DNA from: Aphelocoma coerulescens
Lineage: Eukaryota; Chordata; Aves; Passeriformes; Corvidae
Assembly: GCF_041296385.1 (NCBI RefSeq)
Contig: NC_091014.1
Location: 19,815,578-19,879,577, forward strand
Reading direction: 5' to 3'
Length of the DNA stretch: 64,000 bases
In this document: piece after piece, positions 27,843 through 39,440 of the stretch
How the letters are laid out: the number at the start of each line of letters is the position of its first letter
Numbering within the stretch: position 1 is the stretch's first letter
Notes under the pieces: generated by a model
What the model was told of the DNA's origin: nothing
Database searches by the model: none
Seen by the model: only the letters and a program-made list of their open reading frames with translations
Position numbers and translations under genes: made by a program

Positions 27843-28435
27843 TGGTTCTGGCTAAGTGTCTGGGATTGAGTTAATTTTCTTAACAGAAACTAGTTATGGG
27901 ACTATGTTTTGGATTTGTGCTGGAAACTGTGTTGATTGCAGAGATGTTTTAGCTACTGATTAGTGCTTACATGGAGTCAAAGATTTTTCTGCTTCTCACA
28001 CCACCCTACCAGCAAGGAGGCTGGGAAGGTACAAGAAGTTGGGAAGGGACACAGTCAGGACAGCTGATGCCAAATGACCCAGGGCATATTTCAGACCATA
28101 TGGCATCATGCTCAGTATATAAAGCTGGGGGAAGAAGAAGAAAGAGGGGAATGTTTTGAATGATGGCATTTGTCTTCCCAAGTTGCTGCCACATGTGATG
28201 GAGCCCTGCTTTCCTGGGGATGGCTGAACACCTGCCTGCCCATAGGAAGTGGTGAATGAATTTCTTATTTTGAATTATTTGTCTGCACCGATTTTGCTAT
28301 CTCTATTAAACTGTCTTTATCTCAACCCATGAGTTTTCTCATTTTTACTCTTCCAACTCTCTCCCCCATCCCACCAGGGGGAAGTGAGCGAGCCTGGTGT
28401 GGGGCTTGGTTGATGGCTAGAGTTAAACGATGACA
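27843..28435 (+). mobile_element. Solo LTR of an endogenous retrovirus (ERVL-like), plus strand
   Basis: About 593 bp, related to the LTR at 22169 but closer to the intact family form. It shares CTGGGATTGAGTTAATTTTC, TTTTCTGCTTCTCACACCAC, TATATAAA box at 28116-28123, GGAGCCCTGCTTTCCTGG, ATTAAA at 28305-28310, CTGTCTTTATCTCAACCC and an end GTTAAACGATGACA. The 5' end (TGGTTCTGGC at 27843) is inferred by alignment to the other copy. No target duplication is visible, and no internal viral sequence is present. Confidence 0.9.
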
Positions 28436-30133
28436 CCCAGGGAAGTTATTCAGAGCTACAGAAAAGTTGCCTTCTCCCCTCATGCAGAAATGCCAGGGAG
28501 GGACAAATACTTTGCATCATAGAGCTACATTACTACCTGGTGCTTCTTTCAGGCCTGAAGATGCACTAAGAATATAGTGAGCATCAAATCTGGAATAAAA
28601 GAGTAAATAAATCCATTTTATGCTGTTTCTTCTGATGAAAACATGTAGATATGTGTACTAAAGTATGTTGTATTTTTGTGCTGTTTTTAAAGTTACTTTA
28701 TTTTGACTTGTGTTATATTATTTTGTTTATTCTGACACTGTTAAAATGGAAGTGAAAGCCTTCTTATGTAATTTTAGTACATATTAAATAAGAGGCAAAG
28801 ACAAACTTATTTTTAACAATCTCTTGAAAATCACCTTTAAGAGCATTTGGCTTTTGTATTTTAAACCCTTTCCTTTTAGTTGTTTTTATGATAGCCACCA
28901 TTGTATGTATAACCCGCAAAATATGTACTAATAGAAGTCATAAATTTTTGCCTTAATGTAGACATGTGGCAGAGCAAACAAAATACTGTCTTTACTCCTG
29001 CCTGATAAATGCCACCATAATACTGCTATTTATTCTCAAAGAAGAAATTTGCCTCCTGCATGAGTTTTCTTTTCCATTCTTGGGCCACTTGTACGTTTCA
29101 TGGACAGCTTGTCAGTCCAAGGACACTGACAATGACTTTCCTCAAAGAAAGTGAAATCAAGAACTGATATTTCTCACATAAAAGAATTATATAAGGCTCT
29201 TTTAATATGTCTTATGAAGGAACAGTTGATAATATAAATATATGTTTCATTTGTGGTTTGTAGCTATATAACTTCTCTTACTGAGCTGAAGGGTAATTAA
29301 CCTGGGCTCAAGTAAAACCTTTAGTAAAGGTCAGACTCTCTAGGCCAGTACTGTTGGCCAATAGTGTTTAGATCACAAAATTATGGGGCCAAGTGAGAAA
29401 ACATGTGATAATGATGGAATTTATATAATGCATATGCCTTTTTAATATGTACACATTAGAAAGGCATTGTTGTTTTAGGGTTGTTAGAAAGGTCATCTGT
29501 TTCTCTGAAACACTTGTCTTACTAGATAAAAGGTGATCTAGTTTTAGGTTTGCAAAGTCTTAATGTTGGGAGTGTAAGTAACCCACTTAATTTTTTTTTT
29601 TGGCAATGTATTTTTTCTTCAAAAACGTCTTGTTTGGATTCTCCTTTTGTTTCTCTGTAGTAATTCTACTGTTACATAAATAAAGTGCTTGGATTTAATT
29701 ATATCCCATGCTGCTGAAATGAGTAGGGTGTGTTTTAAATAAAGAGCCTTACACAAGAAGAATGGCATGTGATTCAATTTACCTTTAGAAATATTATTTG
29801 TTTTATCTGGCATAAATCTCAGTTTGCTCTAGGGTAGAATTGTGGATTATTCAAAGTGCATCTTATCTTGGAAAAAAACCTAAATTCACACCAGAAAAAT
29901 CAATTATTTATAAAGATACTAACGGTAAAATACATTATTAATTACATTTTTTATTGTGACAGTTCCCGTCAGAAAAAAAAAATACAACAAAAAAAAAACC
30001 CAAACCCCTCACACACTTAAGATTCTGGGATTCATATGTTTTTAATTTTTTTGCAGATCAAAAACATGATTAGACACAGCTATTGAAGTTTCATTCAGTG
30101 CTGGGTGCTTGTGCACTGTCACTGTCTAGATAC

Positions 30134-30179
30134 AGCTCCTGCGAGGAGCTGGGAGCCACTTCCCTGAGCAGAGCACGTG
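30134..30179. promoter_or_regulatory. Candidate element: short hairpin plus CACGTG E-box
   Basis: A perfect inverted repeat AGCTCCT-GCG-AGGAGCT at 30134-30150 and a CACGTG at 30174-30179, within a locally GC-richer patch of about 130 bases (30100-30230) in an AT-rich desert. Function is unproven. Confidence 0.25.
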
Positions 30180-31074
30180 TGGGGATGCTGCTGCCGCTCC
30201 AAACCCCGGCCTCGTTTCCTTCCTCAATGCACTGTGGTCTCTCAGCCTAATTGTACTTGAAGCAATGAAAGTGATGTGTTCCATGTGACATGTGCCAGGA
30301 ACTAATTGAATTTTTTGGATGAAATTTCTCTAAGTACTGAACAGATATGCAGGGATTTATTTTCTTCCCTTCTTTCTCTGTAACATTTAATAACATATAA
30401 CCACATGGTCATTTTTCTTGGGTTTGAGTATCTAATGATCAAATTCCACTGCCACTATTTGGCTAACAGGCAAAAAGCCTAAAATAAATGTGTGACCTTG
30501 ACATTCAAAGACCTGCAAATGCAGATGAAAGGGCTGGAAGAATATACTCCAAACCTTTTTTTTCCTCCCCAATAATACAGAGAAGGTTTCTACTGACTGA
30601 GAGTCAGAAAGAGATGCCTTCTTTACTTTCCAGGTTTCTACAAAACCTTTAGTAAGTAAAGGCAGCAAAAGTAACAAGTGTAACAGTATTAAGAAGAGGA
30701 CAAAGGAGATTGCTTTCTACAATTGCATTGATTGTTAAAATCACCCCCTCCACTGCTAGTATTGTGCATTTTTGACAAACACCATAACTGCTTGCCAACT
30801 GTTTAAACCCAGTCAGAAATACAGCTCAAATAGTACTCAAACTAGTTTGGGAAATTAAAAAGGAATTTGATGTGAGTGTATTTGTTGGGGGCAGGTAGTA
30901 GAGGACAACAGACCCTGAGACAGAAAGGATATTTGGGTAGAGTTGTCCCATATTTTCCCAAGCAGGAAGAGAAGTTCAGGAGGCAAAGGGATGAGACAGG
31001 AGAAAGTGAGGATGGCATGGAAAAGGGAAATCTGGGACATACCTTCAAAGCCAAATGCATGATAGGAATGAAAC

Positions 31075-31083
31075 GTGTGTGTT

Positions 31084-31129
<46 letters not shown>

Positions 31130-31134
31130 TGTGT
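31075..31134 (+). repeat. (GT)n microsatellite
   Basis: A pure TG/GT run from 31086 to 31126 (about 20 units) with interrupted shoulders on both sides. Open frames running through it encode only Cys-Val repeats or, on the other strand, Thr-His, and are artefacts. Confidence 0.97.
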
Positions 31135-31515
31135 AGGTATGTAATATCTGTCTTCCTTCATGAAAACAGGTCAATAAAGGTCCTTGCCTCTCCAGCTATC
31201 TCATGGATTCTCTACATACTTTCCCAAGGGAACTGGGAATCTCTGCATACCTTTTCTCTTACTGGAAACAAGATTTGATGGTTCCCCTTGCCACTGCAGG
31301 CATCCAAAGTTCTCTCCCTTCTCCCTGTCTGATCTCAGTGGCCAGTGGTTTAGTGGCCCTTCTCTCTTCAGGCAAAGAGGCATGTGGGGAAGGAAGAGAG
31401 GAGGGAAAGGGAGGACTGAACATTTCCACTGACCGCTGGGTGTTTTCGGAGAGCAGAGGCTGCAGGGTCTAGGGTCTCTGATACACTAAAATTGAAAACT
31501 TGAAAACTTCTCTCT

Positions 31516-31588
31516 GTTACCATGGTAATGATAGCTATGACATAACTATATGAGTGTAAACAACCACAAAGCCGCACTGTGTCAGCTG
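31516..31588. promoter_or_regulatory. Candidate enhancer: X-box, FOX, RUNX and E-box motifs
   Basis: GTTACCATGGTAAT (31516-31529) matches the RFX X-box GTNRCCNNRGYAAC except at the last base. It is followed by GTAAACAA (31556-31563, forkhead), ACCACA (31563-31568, RUNX) and CAGCTG (31583-31588, bHLH). Four motif classes in 73 bases of otherwise plain intergenic DNA suggest an enhancer. This is inference only. Confidence 0.35.
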
Positions 31589-33690
31589 CTAACAACTGAC
31601 AGGATCACAGACTGTAAGCACCTGACCCCAGGCAGGGAGGATGAGAACCAACCAAATTGAATGAAGCCGTTTACACCTCTGAGCGCTGCATTGTTTTCTC
31701 CCTGTACTCATCCCCATGAGGTGTTTTTATTAATGAAAATCTCCTGCTGAGAAGATGGGAGCACTTAACACCTACTGAAGAAGTTCTCTTGAAGTGTTGA
31801 TTTCTTCCAGACTGACTAGATGCTTTACAGTAGTACATAAGTATTTTAGTTACTTTAAAATTTTATGACTCCTGAAGGTGCTGGAGAGAGGACCGAGTTA
31901 CTGGAACCTCCTCCGTCTCATTTTCACGTGTTGGAGCCTTGCTTATCTTAACTTTCTGGAAAGGCTCAAGATTCAACGATGTAAGTGAAACCTGTGTTAA
32001 CAAAATCATTTACCACTGAGCACTCAGGATAAAGAGATCTTTGCCCTTAACAAGTTTAACAAGTAGTGAATCCTTTTGAGGAAAATTACAGCTTGTTGAT
32101 GTTGTTAAGGTCAAAGTACTTTACTTTCATATGTCTTCACATTTGCACCTGAGCAGGAGCTAACTGATTTAATGATATCCTAATGAGCCCTATTTCTTTA
32201 ATATCATGAGTAAAAGAAAAAAAATAAACCGAGGGACTTTATCTAATCTCCCTGAAACCTGTCTAATCTAGGACAGTCTGTCCTTGGTCTCCAAGCCTAG
32301 ACAGAACTTTAGATAGTGATATTATGTGCTATTATTGCTTAAAATCTTTGCAGTACTGATCCTTAAACCCATGAAGAAAGGACTTTTCCAAGACATCATC
32401 CTTCTACATTGTCACCCCATCAATGTTCCTCACCCTGTGTCCACTACTGTCACCAACAGCATGAGAGCATTTGATTGCCACTCACCTTCTGAGCTTTTCT
32501 GCTGCTGCTCAGTCTTTCCTTTCTTTGGGGAACAGAGGGAGATATAATCTTTCTTTTGAAATGATACAGGGCAGAAAGGTTCCAATCAAACTTTAGGTCT
32601 CCCCCAGCTGGAACAGCTCATGAAGTTAACACAGTTAAGGCAGATATCTACCTTTGCCTTTGCTTCTGCATCTGCCCACTTGGCAGTTTTCTGCCTGCCA
32701 TTTCATAGGCCTTCCCAAACCCTTTAGAGATGGTCCAAAGCAGGCCTGGGAAGACTCTTACTTTGATGTGCTCATGTTGTATACAACAAATAGTTATTCC
32801 TACATTCCCTGAACTTGACTGATTTCAAGACAAAGGGATGTAACTACTTGTCTCCAGCTCACTGATTTTTCTGAAAGTCAAGTTTGCTTTCATTATGTTA
32901 ACACTTCACTTGATGGCAACATTAATTTCTGAAGTCAAGATAATCCAGACCTGAGATCTCCTTTCTGGTCAACTTGGCAAGATAACTGCTGGCAAAGTGA
33001 AGACATATTGGTAACAGCAAAAATAGCAATGGGTAAAGAGATAGAGGGGAAACCTGATAATGTGGTAAGGTTTGCTTTTCATTTTAAGAAGGGCAGATAT
33101 AGGTGAGAAAACCACAGAATTCATATGCATGAGCAGTAATAGTTTTTACAATACATATGAATGAATCTTAAACCCTTTGTTCCAACAGGAACGTGTAGGC
33201 TTCATAGGCACCTATATATGTGGTAGATGAGATTTTGCTACTTGTAATACTAGAGTACTAACATTAAGTAATGGGAGCATTAAGTTAGGCAGTGAAAGAT
33301 CTCCTCCAGTAGCTCCATTCTGCCAGGGCAGTCCATTGTGTAGCTTGAAAGAAAGGCCTACCTTACACACCTACTTTTATAAATTTTTCTGCTTCGCTGT
33401 GTCTTCTGTTTTAGCAGACCAGCTGTGGCTCATACAATTTCCTGTTAGAAGTGATATGGTTCCTCTGACTAGCTTTTTGGTTTTTTGTCAATGAAGAGGC
33501 GATGAGATCAGCTATCAACTATGACTAAGTCTCATTGCTGTCGGGGGATAAAATTAGAGAAACATGTACATGCCTAAAGTAAAAATAAGCCCATGTGTGT
33601 GACAAAGGTGGGCTGGTTCCATTGGCTGCTCTTGTCCAAGGTTATGCTATGTCATAAGTTAATGCAGATGGTTATTGAACAGATTGGGGC

Positions 33691-33730
33691 CATCCAGCAA
33701 CACCTAGCAATATCTAGCAACATCTAGCAT
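33691..33730 (+). repeat. 10-bp tandem repeat, four copies
   Basis: Units CATCCAGCAA, CACCTAGCAA, TATCTAGCAA, CATCTAGCAT in exact decameric phase. Confidence 0.9.
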
Positions 33731-36700
33731 CTGTTCACCTAGGAATGTCAGATAAGGGGGCAGTTGCCTCTAAAAGCCATTTACATATTAATCCACTCAA
33801 CTGTTTTCTGCTTGTACATCTGGGGCTGAGGCAGGATCAGACTGTAGCCATGACCTCACATAATCCTCCTTCTGTAGTGACACCCTTGCATAAGACAGAA
33901 TAATATTTGCAGTGTAAGGGTCATATGTCACAGCAGTACAGGAAGTCACAAGTGGCATGACTGTGTCAAGGAGTTTTTAAACAAGTGTGACTGGCATGGA
34001 GCCTTACACATATCTGTCATATGGCCTTGTAAGAGAGATTTGGGAAGCCCTAAGCAAGGTTGTTCCCAGATGTAAGGTCACTATCACACAACAATAGTGT
34101 CCCTGTGAGGTGCTCCAAGAGACAGTCACCACATTTGACCATCAGATTATCAAAATGGATGTTGTAACAACATAGTGTTGAGTTTGAAAGGAAATTATTT
34201 TCATATCTGAGCCAAGAAAAATTTTCCAGTAACAGCAGGAAGATCCAACTTGGATGCCTACAAAGTGCTGCGAGTTAATAATGGCCAGGCAGACGGCCAG
34301 TAGAAATAGATGGTATTGTTTTAAAAAACATATATTCATCCCTTTCCCCTTACACTGTGCCTGCTGTTTGCCTTTCTGGACTGCAAGTCCTTCAGAGCAA
34401 AGCTGCGTTTATTGCCTGAGATCAGTCATATTACTTGCTTAATCAATGGCTGCTAATGATAAATAGGAAAAATACAAAACATTAATGGCTTTTTACCCAT
34501 GTCTGCATCTGGCTCTCAGTGAGGTACTGCACTTGTTGCTGCTGCACCTGACCATATATTCCCAGGGCAATCCCTCTAAAGTCTTCACAGCAGCAGTACA
34601 CCTGGGACATGAATGCTGTTAGCAAATCCCTGATGTCAGGGCTGGAGACAAGAGACAGAGAAACCAAGAAAATCAAGAGATACATGAAACTAAAGGGTGT
34701 GGTGTAAAAATGGTAAAGAATAGTGGAGGGATAAGAAATCCATGTAGCTAAAGGTGTACCCTGGGGCAGGGAGCAGGGATGAACAGAGTAAAACTTGTCA
34801 AGCTTGATAACAATGAGATTCTACAACATACAAGAAGCAGTGGACATAGTGATGAGATCGGTCTAACAAGCCAACTCTTAATACCAGTTTTGGCCAAATG
34901 ACTGACTGCAGTTCAGTCATCTTGATGGATAGAGCAGCGTCTACCACACTCTGGCAAGAACTTGGGGCTGATATGAAATTCTTCCCAGAAAACAGTAATG
35001 AGATATGCACCTCTTACATGTTCCTACATAATGGTGATGCAGCAGGATGCTGATGTATTTAAAAAGCCGTTGAAAACAAGCAATGTTTTGCAAGTCTTTG
35101 CACCTCTAATAATAAACAGTAATCGGTCATTGTCATTTGCTGATATTTTTCCTTCTGAATCTTTAGAGGAATCTTCCACCAGAGCATTGAGGTCTTATTA
35201 GCTTTCAGCAAGCTGCTGTTGTCACTTCCCCAGAAATGGCAAATATACCAAAAACCCACTTTTTTCTTTTGCTTTTGTAATAGTAATTCAAGCAGGAATG
35301 ATTGTACAAAATTCTAGTGCCCATGTCATTCACAAGACCAGACTATCGCAATGAATCCCAAAATCTGTGAAGCAATTTTTTTTTCTCATTATTCTTCACT
35401 TTCTAGTTTTAATCCCATTCAATTTCATTAGTATTCCTTCACTGTGTTGTCAGTGTGCATTATGGTGGGGGTTTGGAAGACCTTCAACAAAAGAATTCTT
35501 GACTGTGCTACAACCCTCACCCTTTGTATCTTCATTCAGTGCCCAGTAGAATGAATTTCTAAATGCCTACATGTTGCAGGAAACCAACTCTTAATGAATC
35601 TTAGGATACAAGTCTAAACAGATGACAGTACTTTCCAATCTGCTACGGAAATAATATGTTTTAATTAAGTATAAGGTTTAATAAAATTTTCACTCCTTGT
35701 GCAAAAATGCATGGTGATTAACAGCTGACAAGCCAACTCTAATAATTTCTGATTAAATGCTTTTGTTTAGTGTTTTCAGTCCCTCTCTACAGGGAATTAA
35801 TTACTGGAAATGAAAAAAATGAAGGTTCATGCCAGTTAATATCCTTGAGAAAGTGGAAGGTAATCAACTGTATAAATTACAGTGGCATATGCAGGCCAGC
35901 TTGTGGTCAAAATTTGTACAACATACCCCAGCCAGTTTTTGAGATAGTTAGACTGAAATGCATGTGCAGGGTAAATCTGTTCCAAGTAGCTGCTCCATAG
36001 TTTTAGGTAATCAGTGAGCAGCTGTATTCAGAAGAAGGTGCCATTGCAACTTTTATTCACTTTGTGATTTTTTAAATGACATTTACCTATTTACAATGGC
36101 CACTACTACTTTGTACTGCTTTGTAGTTGCAAAGCATATGTTTACATAACACTTTCATATCCCATATTGCTCTTTAAATAAGCAAATCACCTTCTAAGGG
36201 CAAATCTACATGGAAATATAGATAAGAACCAGCTATCAGTCTGCAGTGAGTACTGATCTACCCACCCAGAGCAGGGTTTCAGTTACCCCCACTGAAACAA
36301 TTCCAGCTAAATTGCTTTAACAGGTTCTACAACAAATGTTCTCAAACACACTTTACATAAAACTAGTGAAAAAGGAGAAAATTAACTACTTGTTATTATT
36401 CAATGTCCTCAAAGAGGTGTTAGTTCAAAAATTTACCTGGGAAAATTTACTTGCAGTAGATTTGTTTAGACAATCCCTTAGTCCATGAATCTGGACTTTC
36501 AAATCCTCTGAGTTGATTGCATTAGTTTGAGTCAGTTAACAGCATTGTAAATGTTAATCTAGATATGCCAAGATACTTTCATTTCAACATAAATGTTTGT
36601 ATTTTTTTCCAGGTCTAAGCCAATTATCTTGAATTTTAGCAGCAGAGAGCAGAAGTACAGTACTCAAGAACAAACATATTCCTGTGCAAGGTGAAATGAT

Positions 36701-39214
36701 CTTTCCCTGCAGAAAACCAGCACCAAGCCATTTGATGCCTTATCACTATGCTATTTGAAGTATCTTCCATTCCAGTTTGTCTCCAGTGCCATGCAAGCTT
36801 TGTACTGGCCAACTGCAAGAATAGGGAGAACTTCATTTGCACCTCTGATAATCTTGTGTTTGTCCAGGGATTCTTTATGACTTTTTAATATTGCCTTGGT
36901 GACCACCATTTGTGGTGCTCAGTTGTCAGTGAGCTTCAATTGAACTAATCTGTTCATTGGAGAAGACCTACTATAGGAGTTTGAAATATTATATATATAG
37001 TCATATAGACGAACTTGCGTCATTCGAAATTTCCATTAAAGAAATTCAAAGTTTTCCAAGAGAACAGAAAAATTGGTCAGAAAGAGTAATTAATTTCAGG
37101 TCTGGCTAAATATTCAGTGTTGTCAACTATATTACTTTGTTCTGGAATTAAGAAAGTTATACTATAAGATGGCAGTAAGATGTAGACAAAAGTTGCTATC
37201 ATATATATATATTCACCATCAATGAATGGAGTTTCTAAAGGACTGTGAAAACTATCTGGTTGAAAAGAACTATTGTCACCAGTGCAGTTTTTGCCATGAC
37301 CACATTAGTTTTAAAATAATATTAAATAATAAGAATGTAACTTAGTAAAGAATATGAAAGTGTGTATTATTTGTTCTGAAACTGTGACTCACACATGTTC
37401 CTCTCATCACCTATATTGGTAGGAGTTTGTCTCAAGCCATAAAAGGAGTTGGATCATGCCATTAACTGGTGACTAATGAAATTCTGTTCGGCAGAGGAAA
37501 AGAGAGGTATAAATTATGATCAACATTGTTATGAACTCTTTTTCACACCAACAGGCAGTTATATGGGGAAAAAAACTGGTGTTATTAGCATGCTCTAACC
37601 AATTGAGCTAATCTCAGGGGTGAGTAACTGCTCTTTGTGGTATTAACAAAAATGCCACCAAGGACTCAGGTTTTGACATAGTTTTTATGCTCTACTTTTC
37701 TTTCAAGTTACCTTGACCTTGCGGTCCAAATAACATTTGTTGTCTTACAGAGGCAGCTATGACTTCTGAAAGACAGAAGGGCTTCTTTCTCTATGCTTTC
37801 CAGCATTTCAGGAGAGGTTTTCTTTACAGCTTCAGGATTTCTTATTTATTTTCTTTCTGGGGCAGACATTCTTTTGTCACAAGTTAAGAGATAGCTCTGT
37901 AGTTATCACACAGACAAAATCCCCCTTGAAATGATTGGAATTTTTTTACAAGAACTGCAGAATTGGGTCACATACCACCAAGAATGTTTTGGCTAGGAGT
38001 TGTCAGGGAAATGGTGATCCTCAGCTATTAGAGCTACTTGAGTGCATCACCACAACAAGCACTAAACTGGGAACAGCGTATCTTTAAAATGCACTCAAAA
38101 TTAATGGTTTACACAGGGACTGACCAAGATTTTCAAGATCAGCTGCTGAAGTTTTCCTTTAAGTATATTGGAATCCTACATATTAAACTATGAGTACTGG
38201 TAAAAATATCCTAGAGAGAACAATGGAGCTCATGCCAGCTGAAGACTCAAAATGACAGAGAAATAGGAAAATCATAGATCTTGAGATAAAACAATAAATG
38301 AAATTATGATAACTCATTTATTTGCATTACTTTTTCTCACTGCAACTTATCTTTTCTTCATGAATAGCTGTAAAGTGTTGTCACCAATTAACAATTCTGA
38401 AATATTTAATGTATTTTCTCATTTGCAAATGTACCTGTGAAGCTGGTTAAAAAGTAGGGCATACTGCTGAGATACATAAATGTAGTAATGAATTAAGTTT
38501 TGACCTGTGTAGGATTCTGAGTCATGTTAGTTCTTTCACTTAATCAGTACTTGGGGTACTGTATACCTCTCAAGCAAATACTCAGTACCTGAAAAAAGCT
38601 GAAGAAAAGACATTTAAAATAAGTTGCATGTAAGGTTAAAAATAGAAAGATTCATCATATTCCTTACAAATTCCTTGATGCAGAAGTAATCAAATAGAAA
38701 CTAGGGGGTATGTTTGTTGGTACTGACTAGAGAAAATTTTGTTATTACACATATCCTTTCTTCAGCAGTACCATCTCTCTTCCATCGCATCCCAGACCCA
38801 AGCAGTTGTGCACATTCCCTCATGCTGAGTTGCTGTCAGAGAGATCAGTTTATCGATCTTAATATCAGTGCACCAGCAAAAGGAAGGGATAGTGGGAGGA
38901 ACAATTTAGCTGATGCTGGCTTTGGGAAAGGTCAGTAGCCCCATAGCCTCACCATCATGAGAAAATCTGTCACTACTTCTATTGATTAACTCAAATCTGC
39001 ATTAAAAATTTTGGTTTTGCCAGTAGCAAAACCAGCACTGTCAATAAATTTTATATTGGTTCAAAAAGCACATGAAAGTTGTGACTGGAATCTCTCTTTG
39101 TCATTCAAGATAATTAGGCTGGTGAAATTCAAAATTAATTTTAAATTAGCTGTAACTTCTAGATGATTTATGAAAAATGCTTGTTTCTAAAAATATTGAT
39201 TTACTACACAGGCT

Positions 39215-39400
39215 GTTTACCCTGGTGTTCAGCTAGCCTTACAGATATAAAACTCTTCCTTACCACATCTTAACCTGCCTTCCTGTGGATTAAGTTTTTT
39301 ATCTATTTATATCTGCCCGGACAATAGACAACTTCGCTCTGCAAAGTAGTGATCTCTTACACTTTTCTATGCTGATGTGAATCTTTGTATTTTAAGGCTT
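39215..39400 (-). mobile_element. Ancient CR1-like fragment, minus strand (weak)
   Basis: Plus-strand order AAACTCTTCCTTACCACATC, TTAACCTGCCTTCCTGTGGA, GACAATAGACAACTT resembles the reverse complement of old amniote CR1 just inside its 3' end. It corresponds to the part of the element at 5357-7500 near 5500-5600. Divergence is high. Confidence 0.35.
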
Positions 39401-39421
39401 TTGATATTACTTAGCTATTAT

Positions 39422-39440
39422 AAACAAACAAACAAACAAC
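39422..39440 (+). repeat. (AAAC)n short simple repeat
   Basis: Nearly five AAAC units. It may mark the tail of an old retroposon. Confidence 0.8.

Noticed and set aside
30842..31278. Frames crossing the GT microsatellite
   Set aside because: They consist of Cys-Val or Thr-His dipeptide repeats produced by the dinucleotide run.
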